A DNA stretch of 64,000 nucleotides from Pyropia yezoensis (taxonomy: Eukaryota > Rhodophyta > Bangiophyceae > Bangiales > Bangiaceae): NCBI GenBank assembly GCA_009829735.1, contig CM020619.1, positions 31,878,685-31,942,684 of the forward strand, given 5' to 3'. The translations under genes were made by a program, and so were the position numbers. The notes under the pieces are model-generated. The model did no database searches. It was not told the origin of the DNA and saw only the letters and a program-made list of their open reading frames with translations. Positions 50,380 through 60,967 of this stretch are shown one piece after another. Numbering within the stretch: position 1 is the first letter of the stretch; each line of letters begins with the position of its first letter.

Positions 50380-50385
50380 TATATA
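50380..50385 (+). promoter_or_regulatory. TATA box of copy B
   Basis: TATATA in the context GACGTATATACCGCG, 271 bases before the ATG; conserved in position with copy A although the surrounding promoter has diverged. Confidence 0.5.
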
Positions 50386-50650
50386 CCGCGCCGGGGGGCG
50401 CGTCGCTCAAGAGCATCTGTGTCCGTCATCTGTACCTGGGCAACACTCGTCTCCACCACCCACCCGCCACCGCTACCTACCTCGCTCACTCACCCCTACT
50501 ATCTCCCGTCCTCCCCGACCCCACCCCCACCCCGCCGCCGCACCGCCGCCACATCGCCGTCGCATCGGCCGCCAGTCCCCCTTCCCCACCGCTCCCTTCC
50601 CACCAGCCTGCCCTCCCCCCCCCCTCCACCTCCCCCTTTTTCTTCCCACC

Positions 50651-51352
50651 ATGGGCCGCTTTGCCGCCCTGGCCGCTGTCGCCGCCACCGCCGTTGCTGC
50701 CGCCGCGGTCGTGACGGGGGCGGCGGCGGCGGCGCCGACCGGTCCCAAGCCGACGCCCAAGACCATGAAGATTGTCAAGGCCGGCGGCGTCGACTGCATC
50801 AGCCGCTGGTACGTGTCGGGCGCCGACGTAGCGACTGGCAAGTGGGTGTGGACGGACGTGACGCGGTGCTGCCCGCCGCGGATGCCAACCAAGACTATGA
50901 CCGTCTACCGGGGGGGCAAAAAGTGCACGTCCACGTGGCGCCAGTGCGACACGGCGCTCAACGGCGACGGCAACTGCGTGCGCAAGTGGTGTGACAAGAC
51001 GGTGTGTGCGGAGCCGGTGTGCCCGCCACGGCCGGCGGTGATGAAGACGCGGTACGTCAAGGCGGGCGGGGAGCGGTGTGTCAAGACGTGGTCAGCGTGT
51101 GGCAAGGTGCTCCGCCGCGGGGTGTGCAGCTGGAAGGGCTGTGACGTGCTGACGTGCAAGCCGCCGTGCAAGAAGCCAGCGGCCAAGACGATGAAGCGGG
51201 GGTCGGCCACCAAGACGTGCGTGTCCCACTGGTGGCCCGCCACCCTGTCGGTGGACAACAGCAACGACGGGCAGGCGTGCCAGTGGGTGTGGAAGGACGT
51301 GGAGACGTGCCACTGCAAGGACGGCAACAACCCGGTGTGGAAGAAGTGCTGA
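50651..51352 (+). CDS. secreted Cys/Trp-rich four-repeat protein, copy B
   Basis: A 233-residue protein from ATG 50651 (CCACCATGGG context). Mature sequence identical to copy A; the only difference is in the Ala-rich signal peptide. Cys49, Cys73-74, Cys92, Cys99 and later pairs recur with Trp in each repeat, for example CTSTWRQC and CVKTWSAC. The two genes point away from each other across the spacer. Identity of the coding part against a diverged promoter suggests gene conversion or selection on the protein. Function unknown; a wall, matrix or defence protein is possible, but nothing in the sequence settles it. Confidence 0.8.
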   Translation: MGRFAALAAVAATAVAAAAVVTGAAAAAPTGPKPTPKTMKIVKAGGVDCISRWYVSGADVATGKWVWTDVTRCCPPRMPTKTMTVYRGGKKCTSTWRQCDTALNGDGNCVRKWCDKTVCAEPVCPPRPAVMKTRYVKAGGERCVKTWSACGKVLRRGVCSWKGCDVLTCKPPCKKPAAKTMKRGSATKTCVSHWWPATLSVDNSNDGQACQWVWKDVETCHCKDGNNPVWKKC

Positions 51353-52175
51353 GCGGGGATGCGGGGGAGGCGGGGTGGCCGGCAGCGGCGTGAGACAACA
51401 GTGTACAGAAGTATCGCCGCAAGTGAGGGAGTGAGGGGGGGGGCGGGGAAGCAAGTGTCGAGGCCGCGAGGGGGTGAGAGGGGAGGCTGGGGTTGATGTA
51501 GCAGACGAGGATAACTGATAAGGGCCGCGACAAAAGATAACTCTGGGGAATCATGACGCATGTACTGTACATACGTGCACGCACGTCCGCAGATGGGTTG
51601 AGCATGAGTAAGGAGTCAGCAGGAAGCCGTCCACCCCGGCAGGCGCTTCATGCGGCACTGTCAGCCGCTCTGCGATGCAACGGATGCAGGGCCAGGGCTA
51701 CGTATGAGCACAGTGACGGCGGCGGTGGGGGTAGCGGCGGCTCCAGCGGCAACGGGCCTTGTAATGGCGGCCCGCGAATGGTTGCCGCCCACCGACGTAC
51801 CACGTTTCCGGGTGAGGGTGTTGTGGCCACAGACGTGCATACTCTCCATTTACTTGGCCGGTGGGGTGCCACAGCTGTGGCATCCAGCACGAGGCAGAAT
51901 GAGTGAGAAAAGTCAACACACACCCGCGGGCCAGAGCACACTAGTCGTCGCGTGCGGGTCTGCGTGACCGGCCTGCATCTGCCCAATGCAGGGGTACACC
52001 CGCAACGACTGTCATCGCCGGCGGCCGCTGGAAAATCACCAGGCGACAGGCTTCCGCGTGGTCGCTAAGAACGAGCGAGAAAGATCAACGACAATGACAA
52101 TCGCCTCACCGACTGGCGAGATCGCTTAAGAGGTCGCGTGCGGGTACGGGTGCATTCGGACGGGAGCACCCGCCC

Positions 52176-53897
52176 TCAACCCGCCCAGTGCGAAGGGACC
52201 CCCGCAACGACCGTGATCCGCGGCAGCCGCTCAAGCATCCACCTGGCCATGGGCTCCCGTGCGGCCGCAGCGTCGGCGGCCATGCGGTACGGCACGCCGT
52301 CATCGTCGACAAAGCGGCAGTACAGGTGCCGCAGCCGCGTCAGGCGACCCAGCTGCTCGGCCGATGACGCCGCCTCGAGCGGCCGGCATGTCAGCGCGAG
52401 GGAGCACAGCGTCGACGCCGACAAGGAGGCGGCCAGCCCATCCAACAGCGGTGGGATCAGCGCCTGGGGCGGTACGCCCGGCCACATGGCAACGCCCAGG
52501 TGGGTGAGCCCCTCGATGGGCCACCCACCAAAGACCGCCTGCTCGTCGGTCACCACGATGGACAGGGAGGCCAAAGCGGGCAGACGGCCCAGCACAGGGA
52601 GCCCCTCTGCTATTGCGTCGGCGTCGAGCGCCACTCGCAGCCGCGCCAGTCGCGCCACGTTGATGGATGCGTCCACGAGGCGGCGGAGCTTGGTGATGGT
52701 GAAAAACCCTACCGCAACCAAGTCCAGCTCCACCGGCAGGGCGGCGGCATCGTTAAGGGCCGTCACCACCACGTCGTGCACGGTTGAATGCACCGCGAAC
52801 GGCCCAACGCCGAAGTGGTAGGCAAAGGAAACCGCATCAAGTGAACGATCAGCAAGAAGCCGGGTCAGGTCGCCAGGCTGCGACCACTGGCCCACCACTG
52901 TCCACGACAGGCGAGTCAGGGCGGGCAGCGCATATGCGTCCAGCGCGCGGCAAGCGTCCCGGCCAATGAGACCATCGACGGTCAGACTGGTCAGCTCCGG
53001 GCACGCAGCCACCACCGCCGCGGCATCATCAACGCTAAAGCATACAGCGATAAGGGTTAGGGTGCGAAGGGCGGGCATGCCACCGACAGGGGCATTGAAC
53101 ACATTCCCCACCTCTGGATGGGTGGGCCAACAATCGAACGCAACGCCGCCCAGCGTTAGCTCCGTCAGAGTGCCACCGTGGTGGACCACCAGCGGCACAA
53201 CCACCGCGCGCCAGGCCAAAGCCGGAATGTAGTGCAGGTGGAGCACCCGCAAGCGAGCGCCAGTCAAACGCTCAGTTCCAAGCCAGCCTACGACGGTGTC
53301 CGAAGCAGAGAAGGAGTGCAGCTGCATCCTCCGCAATGCCGGCATCAGTGTCCACCCATACCATGCATCAATGCTCGCTGCGACAACGCTGCTGGGCGCT
53401 GGGCGCTCCCCCCACCCGCCGTCTCCCGTTGCCACAGTAACGGCCTGACACGCGGCACACGCCGAGCCGCTGCAGTCGCCCGCTTGCAGCGACACCGCCC
53501 GTACCCGGACGGCGCGGCGCAAAAACCTGCACCCCCGCTCCGCCACGTCCGTGAACACAACAGGTACGTCGCCTGCGGCGAGGTCGGCACGTGAATGATA
53601 GCCAGGCATGGGGATGCGGGGCAACGCGCCGTCCACGGCCGCCGCAGCCGCCACCTCTTCATTCGGGCCGCACGGCCGCCGCACCGCCAACGTGACGATA
53701 GAGGCCGGCCCGATCTCGGCCAACCGGCGGCAGGCGCTAAAGAGGCCCGAGTAGCCGCCAGCAGAATATGCCGCCGCGGTGATGAGGTCGAGGACGTCGT
53801 CGGGGAGGTCGGTCAACGTCAGGGGTTGCAGCGGCGGCGGCGACGGTGGGGAGCGGGGGGGGGAGCCGCCTTGCCCCGGTGAAGGCGGGGACGACAT
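52176..53897 (-). CDS. F-box/LRR-like protein
   Basis: A 573-residue protein from the ATG at 53897 (AACATGTCG). The frame reaches back to 54314, but that part is Arg/Gly/Cys-rich low complexity, so I prefer the later start. After a Pro/Ser-rich N-terminus comes an F-box-like segment (LTDLPDDVLDLI, about residues 27-38, followed by the helical SGLFSACRRLAEIG). Then follow leucine-rich repeat-like units (MPALRRMQLHSF, LRVLHLHYIPAL, MPALRTLTLIAV, CPELTSLTVDGL, LPALASLSIVV, LTRLRHLYCRF). Such proteins usually act as substrate receptors of SCF ubiquitin ligases. No intron is evident. Confidence 0.65.
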   Translation of the reverse strand: MSSPPSPGQGGSPPRSPPSPPPLQPLTLTDLPDDVLDLITAAAYSAGGYSGLFSACRRLAEIGPASIVTLAVRRPCGPNEEVAAAAAVDGALPRIPMPGYHSRADLAAGDVPVVFTDVAERGCRFLRRAVRVRAVSLQAGDCSGSACAACQAVTVATGDGGWGERPAPSSVVAASIDAWYGWTLMPALRRMQLHSFSASDTVVGWLGTERLTGARLRVLHLHYIPALAWRAVVVPLVVHHGGTLTELTLGGVAFDCWPTHPEVGNVFNAPVGGMPALRTLTLIAVCFSVDDAAAVVAACPELTSLTVDGLIGRDACRALDAYALPALTRLSWTVVGQWSQPGDLTRLLADRSLDAVSFAYHFGVGPFAVHSTVHDVVVTALNDAAALPVELDLVAVGFFTITKLRRLVDASINVARLARLRVALDADAIAEGLPVLGRLPALASLSIVVTDEQAVFGGWPIEGLTHLGVAMWPGVPPQALIPPLLDGLAASLSASTLCSLALTCRPLEAASSAEQLGRLTRLRHLYCRFVDDDGVPYRMAADAAAAREPMARWMLERLPRITVVAGVPSHWAG

Positions 53898-54825
53898 GTT
53901 AACCGAGCGGGGAGGAACGGGCGGGGGGGAGGGGCCAACGCACAACAACGGCCCCGTGGACGAGTTGGGGGTAGGCGCAACGCCCGCTCCAGCAACCGCC
54001 TTAAAGATGCGCGTGACGACGCCGCCTCCGGCGCTCGTAGCACCCCTCGCCCGTCCAGACACCACGTCGGCCAAGCTGCCGACACATGGGGGGGACCGTC
54101 GACGGTGACGCGCTTCCCGTTCGCCCCACCCCCCGCCACAGCAGCAGCCGCGTGTGTCGAGCGCCGCCCTTGTACTCGTCCGCGGAGGGGGGCCCCGCGC
54201 TGGGCAACAACGCCCGCCACCGCATGCCGCCGCCGCCGCCGCGCCCGCCGTCGCTCCCGCCCCCACCGTCGCAACAGCCGCCGCCCCCGACCCCGCCGCC
54301 GCTACCAAAGCCACCGTTACGCCGCCACGCCTGCTACGTCAGTCTCCAGGGGCGGCGCCAACCCACGGATGGCGCTGGCACCCCGCCCTCGTTTGCATGT
54401 CGCGTCCATACCCCCCGTCAGCGCACCCAGCCGGCCACCTCCCCCCCCCCCACCCGCCATCATCCCCCCCCCCACGGGGCACACATGCCGTCTGCAACGG
54501 CTGTAGCAGTGCGTGTGGGATGCGGCTCCTCGACCATGCTGTGCGAAAAAGCGCGCGCCCAGCGAGACATGCGGCGCGAGGAGGGCGGTGGGGCGCGGAA
54601 CCGCGTCGGCCGACCGAGACGCAAACCATGAGCAAAACGGGCACAACGGCCGGCCGAGGGGGGTAGAGGTGCATGGCGGGACGGCAGCTGAGCGGGAGAG
54701 GAGGGTGGCCCCAGTGGGTGGAGAGGCCTCCGAAGCGGGGCAAGGAGCTCCGTGGGGGGGGCAGTGACGCTCAGCCCTTGTGCCGCGCAACGGCCGTGGG
54801 GCTCGGGGAGGGGGACTGTTTGAAC
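53898..54825. other. intergenic, GC-rich
   Basis: Likely 5' leader and promoter of the F-box-like gene and beyond. Long frames on both strands from 54086 to 54840 are Pro/Arg- and C-run-driven and show no domain. Confidence 0.4.
54818..54825. other. hAT target-site duplication, left copy
   Basis: GTTTGAAC; repeated exactly at 55449-55456. Confidence 0.85.
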
Positions 54826-55448
54826 CAGGGCTGTTCAAGGGTATCAGATTTCGCCATGTGTATCGTATCGGAGGGTCTCACGTCACGGAGTGTATGAAGC
54901 TGACAGTGGACCGTGGCTGAGCCAAGTGTACGAAGCGGGGAGGGAAACACCAGCGTATTGCCCAAGGGTATATATACCCTTGCTCCAGATTAGGCGTACG
55001 TATGACTAAGCACGGACCATCCGAGTGTATTGATACCCTTAAGGACGACTGACTTCATCAAAGAAGACGGGAGTATCGTGAAAAAACCACAGTGGAACGC
55101 ATCGAGCCAGCCGTTTCCGATGAGCAGTGCGCAATCTGATGCCTACAGCCAATCAGAAGCCTTGCATCATGAGAAACAACGGCGTTCTTTGCACTCCTCT
55201 GGGTCATAACGGTACAATGTTGGGGTAACTACGCAAGTTAATGTGGTCAGTGGGCACATTGGTATTTTATTGCGTACTTTCTATATACCCTTGGGAATCT
55301 AGGGAAGTGTATCACAGATACTCTTGGATACCCACTTCCCACCAAAGAGAGTATATGCCCTCTGAACGGAATTCCGCCTTGTGTATCGTGTATACCCTTG
55401 ATTTGATACATGCGTAGTACCCTTGGCCAGATACCCTTGAACAGCCCT
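54826..55448. mobile_element. non-autonomous hAT element (623 bp)
   Basis: Perfect 20-bp terminal inverted repeats CAGGGCTGTTCAAGGGTATC at both ends and an 8-bp target duplication, GTTTGAAC. The CAGGG start and 8-bp duplication are the hallmarks of the hAT superfamily. Subterminal copies of AAGGGTAT and its complement ATACCCTT recur many times inside (for example near 54965, 55035, 55285, 55394 and 55418), as expected for transposase-binding sites. There is no transposase frame, so it depends on a partner elsewhere. Confidence 0.92.
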
Positions 55449-55456
55449 GGTTTGAA

Positions 55457-56145
55457 CCAGTCAGCCAACCGTTACTTACCGCTGCCACGCAGATAAGCAA
55501 GCGGTTTTCGTTCGCCCAAGTGTTTCACTGCAGTTGCGTGCATTTGAGCTTGTCCAGCCCACTGCCCCGTCGTCACGGGACGCCGGGGGGGGGGGAAGGG
55601 GGCTTCAGAAGGCTCCATGACGAATGCTGGGAGGGGAGGTGGGGGGCGCGCGGACTGGTCCGTGACGTCGTTGGGATGCAGGGCGGGGGGAACGCGGAAG
55701 GGGGGAAATGCAAGAAGGTCTGCGGCGGTGTCCAGTGTACTGTACTGTACAGTACATACAGACGGTCGTGCCCTATCAAGCGGGCAGAATCAATAGCAAG
55801 CGGGGGCGAAACGGAACACCAGCATGCCTGTCAGGGGCCATGTCACGCTCGCATCCGTCCCCACGCTGCTAGCGCACAAGAGGTCTACGGCAGGCAGCTG
55901 CCGACCACGGACGGCACTTCTGCGTGGGCAACACGGGCTCACCCAGCGGCGGGCAGGCCCTGCAGCCGTAATCCCTACTGTCCTTGCCAGACCACATGCA
56001 GAGTATAGAAAAAAGCACGTACGGGTCGTCCGCACAAAAGAAAAACAGAAAGAACAGATGAAGAGCCCAAGTACCCACCGCAAGGGCTCCCCGCCCTCGC
56101 ACCACCCCCCATGTCAACAGCTCCGAGCGTTACCAGGCATGCGCG
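55457..56145. other. intergenic, no recognisable gene
   Basis: Contains a TGTACTGTACTGTACAGTACA stretch near 55736 and otherwise short frames without domains. Confidence 0.4.
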
Positions 56146-56712
56146 TCAAAAAACACCACTACCGCCCGCCCCAATTCCCCCCCACGGCACCGCCCCCAGC
56201 CTCTTTACAAGTCCAGCACCTCTTCCAAGACGGTGTCCCCCCCCCCCCCCCCCCCCCGCCCCCACCGCTGACGGTGCCCCCCCCACGCCCGCAATCCCCC
56301 CCCCCGCCGCCACCGCCACCATCGCCGCGCCGACCAGGCCAATGACGCCAATGCCGACCAGGAAGCCCCAGTCAAACGACCACGCCGACAGCAGCGCCTG
56401 CAGGCGCCTGTCGGAGGCGTCCCCCCCCCCCGGCGTCGGCGGGCCACCCCCCCCCCCCCCGGACCGTCCGTTGCCGCCGCCGCCGCCGCCGCCGTCCGAG
56501 GGGGGGGGCGGCGGCGGCGGCAGCCGAAACTCCCCACCGCTGCTGCTGCTGCCACGGCGGCGGGGAGGCGGGGGGGTGGCGGCGGTGAGGGGGACGGCAC
56601 CGGCGGCGCGGCGGAGAGGGCGACCGGGGGGGGGGTGGGCGGGGCGGCGCGTGTGCCGACGGCCGGCAGGGGTTGTGAGAGGGGGCGGCGGGAGGAAGGC
56701 GGGCGGCGCCAT
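56146..56712 (-). CDS. candidate plastid-targeted or membrane protein with one C-terminal span
   Basis: A 188-residue frame from the ATG at 56712. The N-terminus is Ala/Pro/Arg-rich with no acidic residues for about 45 residues, compatible with an organelle transit peptide. The middle is Gly/Pro/Ser low complexity. Then DRRLQALLSAWSFDWGFLVG begins a hydrophobic segment of about 28 residues rich in Gly, Val and Ala, probably one membrane span. A Gly-rich tail follows; the true end may differ if there is an intron. I do not recognise the family. Confidence 0.35.
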   Translation of the reverse strand: MAPPAFLPPPPLTTPAGRRHTRRPAHPPPGRPLRRAAGAVPLTAATPPPPRRRGSSSSGGEFRLPPPPPPPSDGGGGGGGNGRSGGGGGGPPTPGGGDASDRRLQALLSAWSFDWGFLVGIGVIGLVGAAMVAVAAGGGIAGVGGAPSAVGAGGGGGGGHRLGRGAGLVKRLGAVPWGGIGAGGSGVF

Positions 56713-58604
56713 CCCGCCGCAGCGAGGAGGAGGAAGGGCGCCGGGGAGGAGTAGAAACAGAGGGGGACAGGGGGGGGAGCCGCCAAGTGAGCACAGGGGC
56801 GGAGCAGCAGAAACCGAGGCGGTTGCTGGCAGGTGTGGGGGCAAAGCGGCCAAGCGAGGGTGACCGGGTCGTCAAGAGGGACGTCAAGAGGCAGGGAGGG
56901 GGGGGGACAAGGGGGGGGGCACTGGAGGCGACGTAGCGGAAAACTCGGGAAGACAACGGTGGGCGGGGGCTCTGTGTGTGTATTCGGGTGCTGGAGGCTC
57001 GGATGTCGAGGGCAGACCGCGACTGGTTTGCTGTTGGCCCATTTGATCTTCTGGCCTCGCTGGTCGATCGGCTGGGCCACGACACACGGGCCGAAGACGC
57101 CGCCAGAGCGTGGGCGCCCCAGCCTCCGCCCAAGAGTACATACACACGTACATACAGTACAGGTGTGTCGGACAGGCAACGGACGGGGACGCATAAACCG
57201 GGCGGACGCGCCCGACACTGTCACTTGCCATGCGTCAACCGGTGCGCACTCGATTGGGTAGAGACGGGGGCATCCGTCGACGGCACTGCGGGTCTGTTTC
57301 TTTCACAGCCCCTGCTGGTTGGTTTGCCCACTGGCACTGGGGACTGCCCCAAAGGGACACGGCCGGGAGGCGACAAGCACTGGCCGGAGAGAAACCACCG
57401 ACGCTGTCAATGGCCGGGGGGGCAGCATTGGCGATGACTGGTGGCCCCGGTGGCGACGCCGACGCCGCCGACGCCGCCGGTGAGGGCTTTGACGACGTAG
57501 CAGTGGTGGTGGTGGTGGTGGAACTTTGCATGCGGCGACGGCGGCGCCGCCAGACGACAGATGCGTGGGTTTGTGGCGGCTGGGCGGTGGTGCCCGATCA
57601 CTGGGTGCGAAGAGTTGCCCAAACCCCCGCCTGGTGGGGAAGAGGCAACGGTGACGGCGGCAACCGAGGGTCTTTTCCCTGACCAAACACCTTCGGGGGT
57701 AGGGTCCCCAGTCAATGGAGTAAGCGCAGGATCCAAGCCAGTTCAGTGCTGCTGGGGTTGTCCCCGCCACGACAAGCCAGTCGTCCCTGACAGCTGCAAC
57801 CGGTGGCGAGGGGCAGAAAAAGAACGCGAGCCTCGTCCCCCAAGGCGATGGGGACTCTTCAGGTGCCGGGGTTGCGCCGTCTGTCGTCCATGTCGCCGCG
57901 GCGCACTCCCTCACCACGGACGGGTGCTGTCCCCCGCCCCGGTCTGGAGCACTTCAGTCGATACACCGACTGAAAAGTGGGAGTGTTCATGAATCAAAAT
58001 GTGTTAAATATGAAACAAGGGCCTTATTCGTGTTCTTGCGGAGAATTAGATGAGTTCGTTGGACGATAGATACCCGAAGTCCATCCTATACCGAGGGCGA
58101 CCTATCATGAGATCCACTGATGGGATCACAGCGCGCGGACACCCCCCTCCCACGAGTGCGCCTGCGCGCCTCTTGGCCGCGCAACGGCAGAGCGGCTGGC
58201 TGCAGTGCGGCTGGCTGCAGAGCGGGCGGCGAAGCAGCCCGCTCCATCTGCATGCGGGAAGCCGGCGTGGCGCACGCCCGCTTCGACGCTTACCAGCTCC
58301 CCTCCGCGCGCTCGCCTCGCCACGCGAAAGGACGGGACGCTCGATTTTTCCGCATTCTGGCCCGCGTCTCTAGGTGGGGTGTGTGTTCTCTGCCTGTTGT
58401 GACTCCCCGTCGGCCATCCTGCCGCGCCGTTGCTGCTGGGGCTTGGCCCAGGCGTCGGCGCAGCAGCGTGCGACAGGCTCTGACTGACGACACCCTTGCG
58501 GGTGGGCCGCGTTCGCCCTGGGTGTTGGCACCCCCCCCCCCCCCCTTCCTTGCGCTCCTTCCTTCGTTCGCCCCCCCCCCCCCCCCTCGACCTTTGCTGG
58601 CGCC
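56713..58604. other. intergenic, no recognisable gene
   Basis: Frames on both strands (for example 57303-57917 minus and 58120-58911 plus) are Arg/Pro-rich and lack domains. A TTCAGTCG...CCGACTGAA hairpin lies near 57951-57975. C-runs just before 58605 are probably the 5' leader of the BAH gene. Confidence 0.4.
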
Positions 58605-59963
58605 ATGGACGACCCCACCCCCGCAGGGGAGACCGTCTTCCTCCGCCCCGAGGCGTCGGCGGGCCTCTCCTACACCTTTCTGGGGACGTCCAAGATGGAG
58701 AACGGGATTCCCACGTACAGCATGCTCCGGGCGGGGACGACTATCTACGCGGTGGGCGACAACGTGCTGGTCAACTGTGGCGACCTGGAGCACCCGTGGA
58801 TCGCCAAGATCCTCCTGTTTTACCGCGACCCGAGTGGCAACATGTGCGTTTTTGAAAGGCGAAGGGGAGGTTGGCTGTGAGTGGGTTGGGGCTCGCGGGG
58901 CCAGAGCGTGAGCTGGCGCGGCTTAGCGCGACGGTTTGTTATTGTTTTTTTCTTTGGGTGACGTGGACCTGGACGTCATACGTGGGTGAGGGTGGGCGCA
59001 TCTTGGGACGTCTCGCGCTGGTATGTCCGTGGTGCTGTTGATTGCTGTGCCTGCTCGGTGGCGCCGCCTGACCGTTTCGATACTGACAGGTCGTGTGTGC
59101 GTTTCTCTAGTCCTGCTGCGCTGTCCTTGGAATTCGTTCGCGACTCCTTATGGCGCATTATGCCCCCACCGCCGCACCCTCTTTCCGTGGCCACTCGCTT
59201 CCCGTCACTCACTTCACCGCTCTTTCAGGGTGTACGTGTCGTACTGGTACTACAAGCGGCCAGACATCCCGAGCGGGGTGCGCAAGCGCCCGCCGGGCCG
59301 CGACAAGACGGGCGCCGAGCTCTTCTTCTCCACCCACCTCGACGAGAATAAGGTGCAGACGCTGATGGGCCACTGCAAGGTGTATGGGCGGCCAGTGTGG
59401 CTGGAGCGGGGGGCCAGCTCGGCGCCCCTGCACACCTACTTTTGCTCAAAGGTTTACGACCTGCAGGGACAGTACGTTGGGGGCACGGGTGGGGTGCTGC
59501 GGGGGGAGGGGAGTTGTTCGGCCGCGGCTTTCGTTATTCCGGCAACGTGCCTGTGGCCCCCTTCTGTTTCTTGTTGTTGATCAGGACTGCAACTGGCGAG
59601 AAGGGGCTATCATTGGTGCTTCTCCCCGAGTGGCACCTGCGTGGTCGTCCTAGTTCCGGGACGGAGCTACAGCGACTGACGAGTTTGTGCGTGGTGTTTT
59701 GTGGTGCTTCCCGCTTCCTCCACACCCACCCTCGCGTTCCATCGTGTACGTGCTTGTTTCCAACCACTCGCGACCTCCCCGCCCGTTCCGCTCCCACACC
59801 CCCCCCCCCCATGGTTGTCTCTGTGTGTGTTTCCCTCCTCCATGTTGGCGACGTTTGTGACAGGCTCGTCGACGATGCTGAAAAGTTCACCTACGTCCCC
59901 GACCCGGAGAGCGAAGATGACGGGGACGTAGCGGAGAGCGAGGAGTACGAGGACGAGGAGTAG
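58605..59963 (+). CDS. BAH-domain protein, three exons
   Basis: Exons 58605-58843, 59229-59471 and 59864-59963, joined in phase (2, 2) by GT-AG introns: donors GTGCGT and GTACGT, acceptors TTTCAG and GACAG. The result is 193 residues. The BAH domain spans about residues 45-165: IYAVGDNVLVN, then HPWIAKILLFYRD, then VSYWYYKRPDIP, then AELFFSTHLDENKV and PLHTYFCSKVYDLQG. The C-terminus is acidic (YVPDPESEDDGDVAESEEY). BAH domains bind nucleosomes or histone tails in chromatin regulators; a short stand-alone BAH protein suggests a chromatin reader subunit. The start ATG is in good context (GCCATGGAC). Confidence 0.82.
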
Positions 59964-60786
59964 GGCCTCGGCCTTCTGCTGCTGCGTTGTGGGACCAAGG
60001 TTGAGCGCTGCTGTTTTCGCGTAGCGAGGTATCTGCTACGCGGAAGTACTACGTGGTGCGGGGGACGTCAGGAAGTCGGAGAGAGTGGCATGCATACTCG
60101 GATAAGTGAGGGGTTGGCGCAGGTCTGTGCTGTCCTCGCCAGCACTCTATCTGGTGACTCTGGATGGCCTTTATTGACGCTCTGGAGAGAGGCAAGTTAT
60201 GGTGGTGGGTAACATCTCGGGAGGTCCATTGCCAGCGCGACCCACGGTCGAGGTTGGCGGATGGTGGGAGGTGGGTTTTTCAGCAGAGGGTTGTTTGTGA
60301 CAACTCGGCGAGGTGGCGTCCACGCGGTTGTCATGGCCAGACCGTACAGTCTATACTGTTGTGGTCCCCTTTGAGGCCCCCTCGACGCCTTCCCGGTGCC
60401 TTCCCGGTGCCTTGCCGACGACCATGCAGGCCCAGTACACAAGGTGCGCTTGGGTCGTCACGGCTCCGCCTTCACTCTCACTGTTGATTTCGTTCGCGTA
60501 AGAAAGAGAACGTTCCCAACACACAAATACATGCTTGAATAGCGATTTTAGCGGATTTGGGTTTGTGTGCCGTCGACGTCGTCTCCACGCCCGATCGCGC
60601 GCAACCCCCCCTCCTCTTCGCCCGCTCTGCCTGCCCCCGCCCACCCATCCCCCGTCTCTTTCACACCACTGTGCCCGTCGCTCTGCCCGCCTCTACCACA
60701 CCCCCACAGCGCACCTCTGGGTCCTTTCTTGGCGGCCACTCACCTCACCCCGCGCCTCCCCCACCACCCCCACCTCACCGCACCCC

Positions 60787-60822
<36 letters not shown>

Positions 60823-60853
60823 CCCCCCCGCTCCTCCGCCCCTCCCCACCGCC
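59964..60853. other. intergenic and TIM9 5' leader
   Basis: No gene recognised. A GCGTAGC...GCTACGC hairpin lies near 60018-60041. The last 70 bases before the TIM9 ATG are an almost pure C-run. Confidence 0.4.
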
Positions 60854-60936
60854 ATGGCAGGCATGGGCGGCATGGGCGGCGGCATGGGCGGCGGCGGCAT
60901 GGGCGGCGGCGGCATGGGCGGCGGCGGCATGGGCGG

Positions 60937-60967
<31 letters not shown>

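Larger units (their letters stand above)
50210..51995 (+). repeat. inverted duplication, arm B
   Basis: Mirror copy of arm A. Homology runs from the diverged promoter side near 50210 to about 51995, where GCATCTGCCCAATGCAGGGG ends the match. Confidence 0.88.

Noticed and set aside
57303..57917. 204-residue minus-strand frame
   Set aside because: Arg runs and no conserved motif; not supported.
58120..58911. 263-residue plus-strand frame overlapping the BAH gene start
   Set aside because: In a different frame from the BAH exon and low complexity; the BAH frame explains the conserved part.
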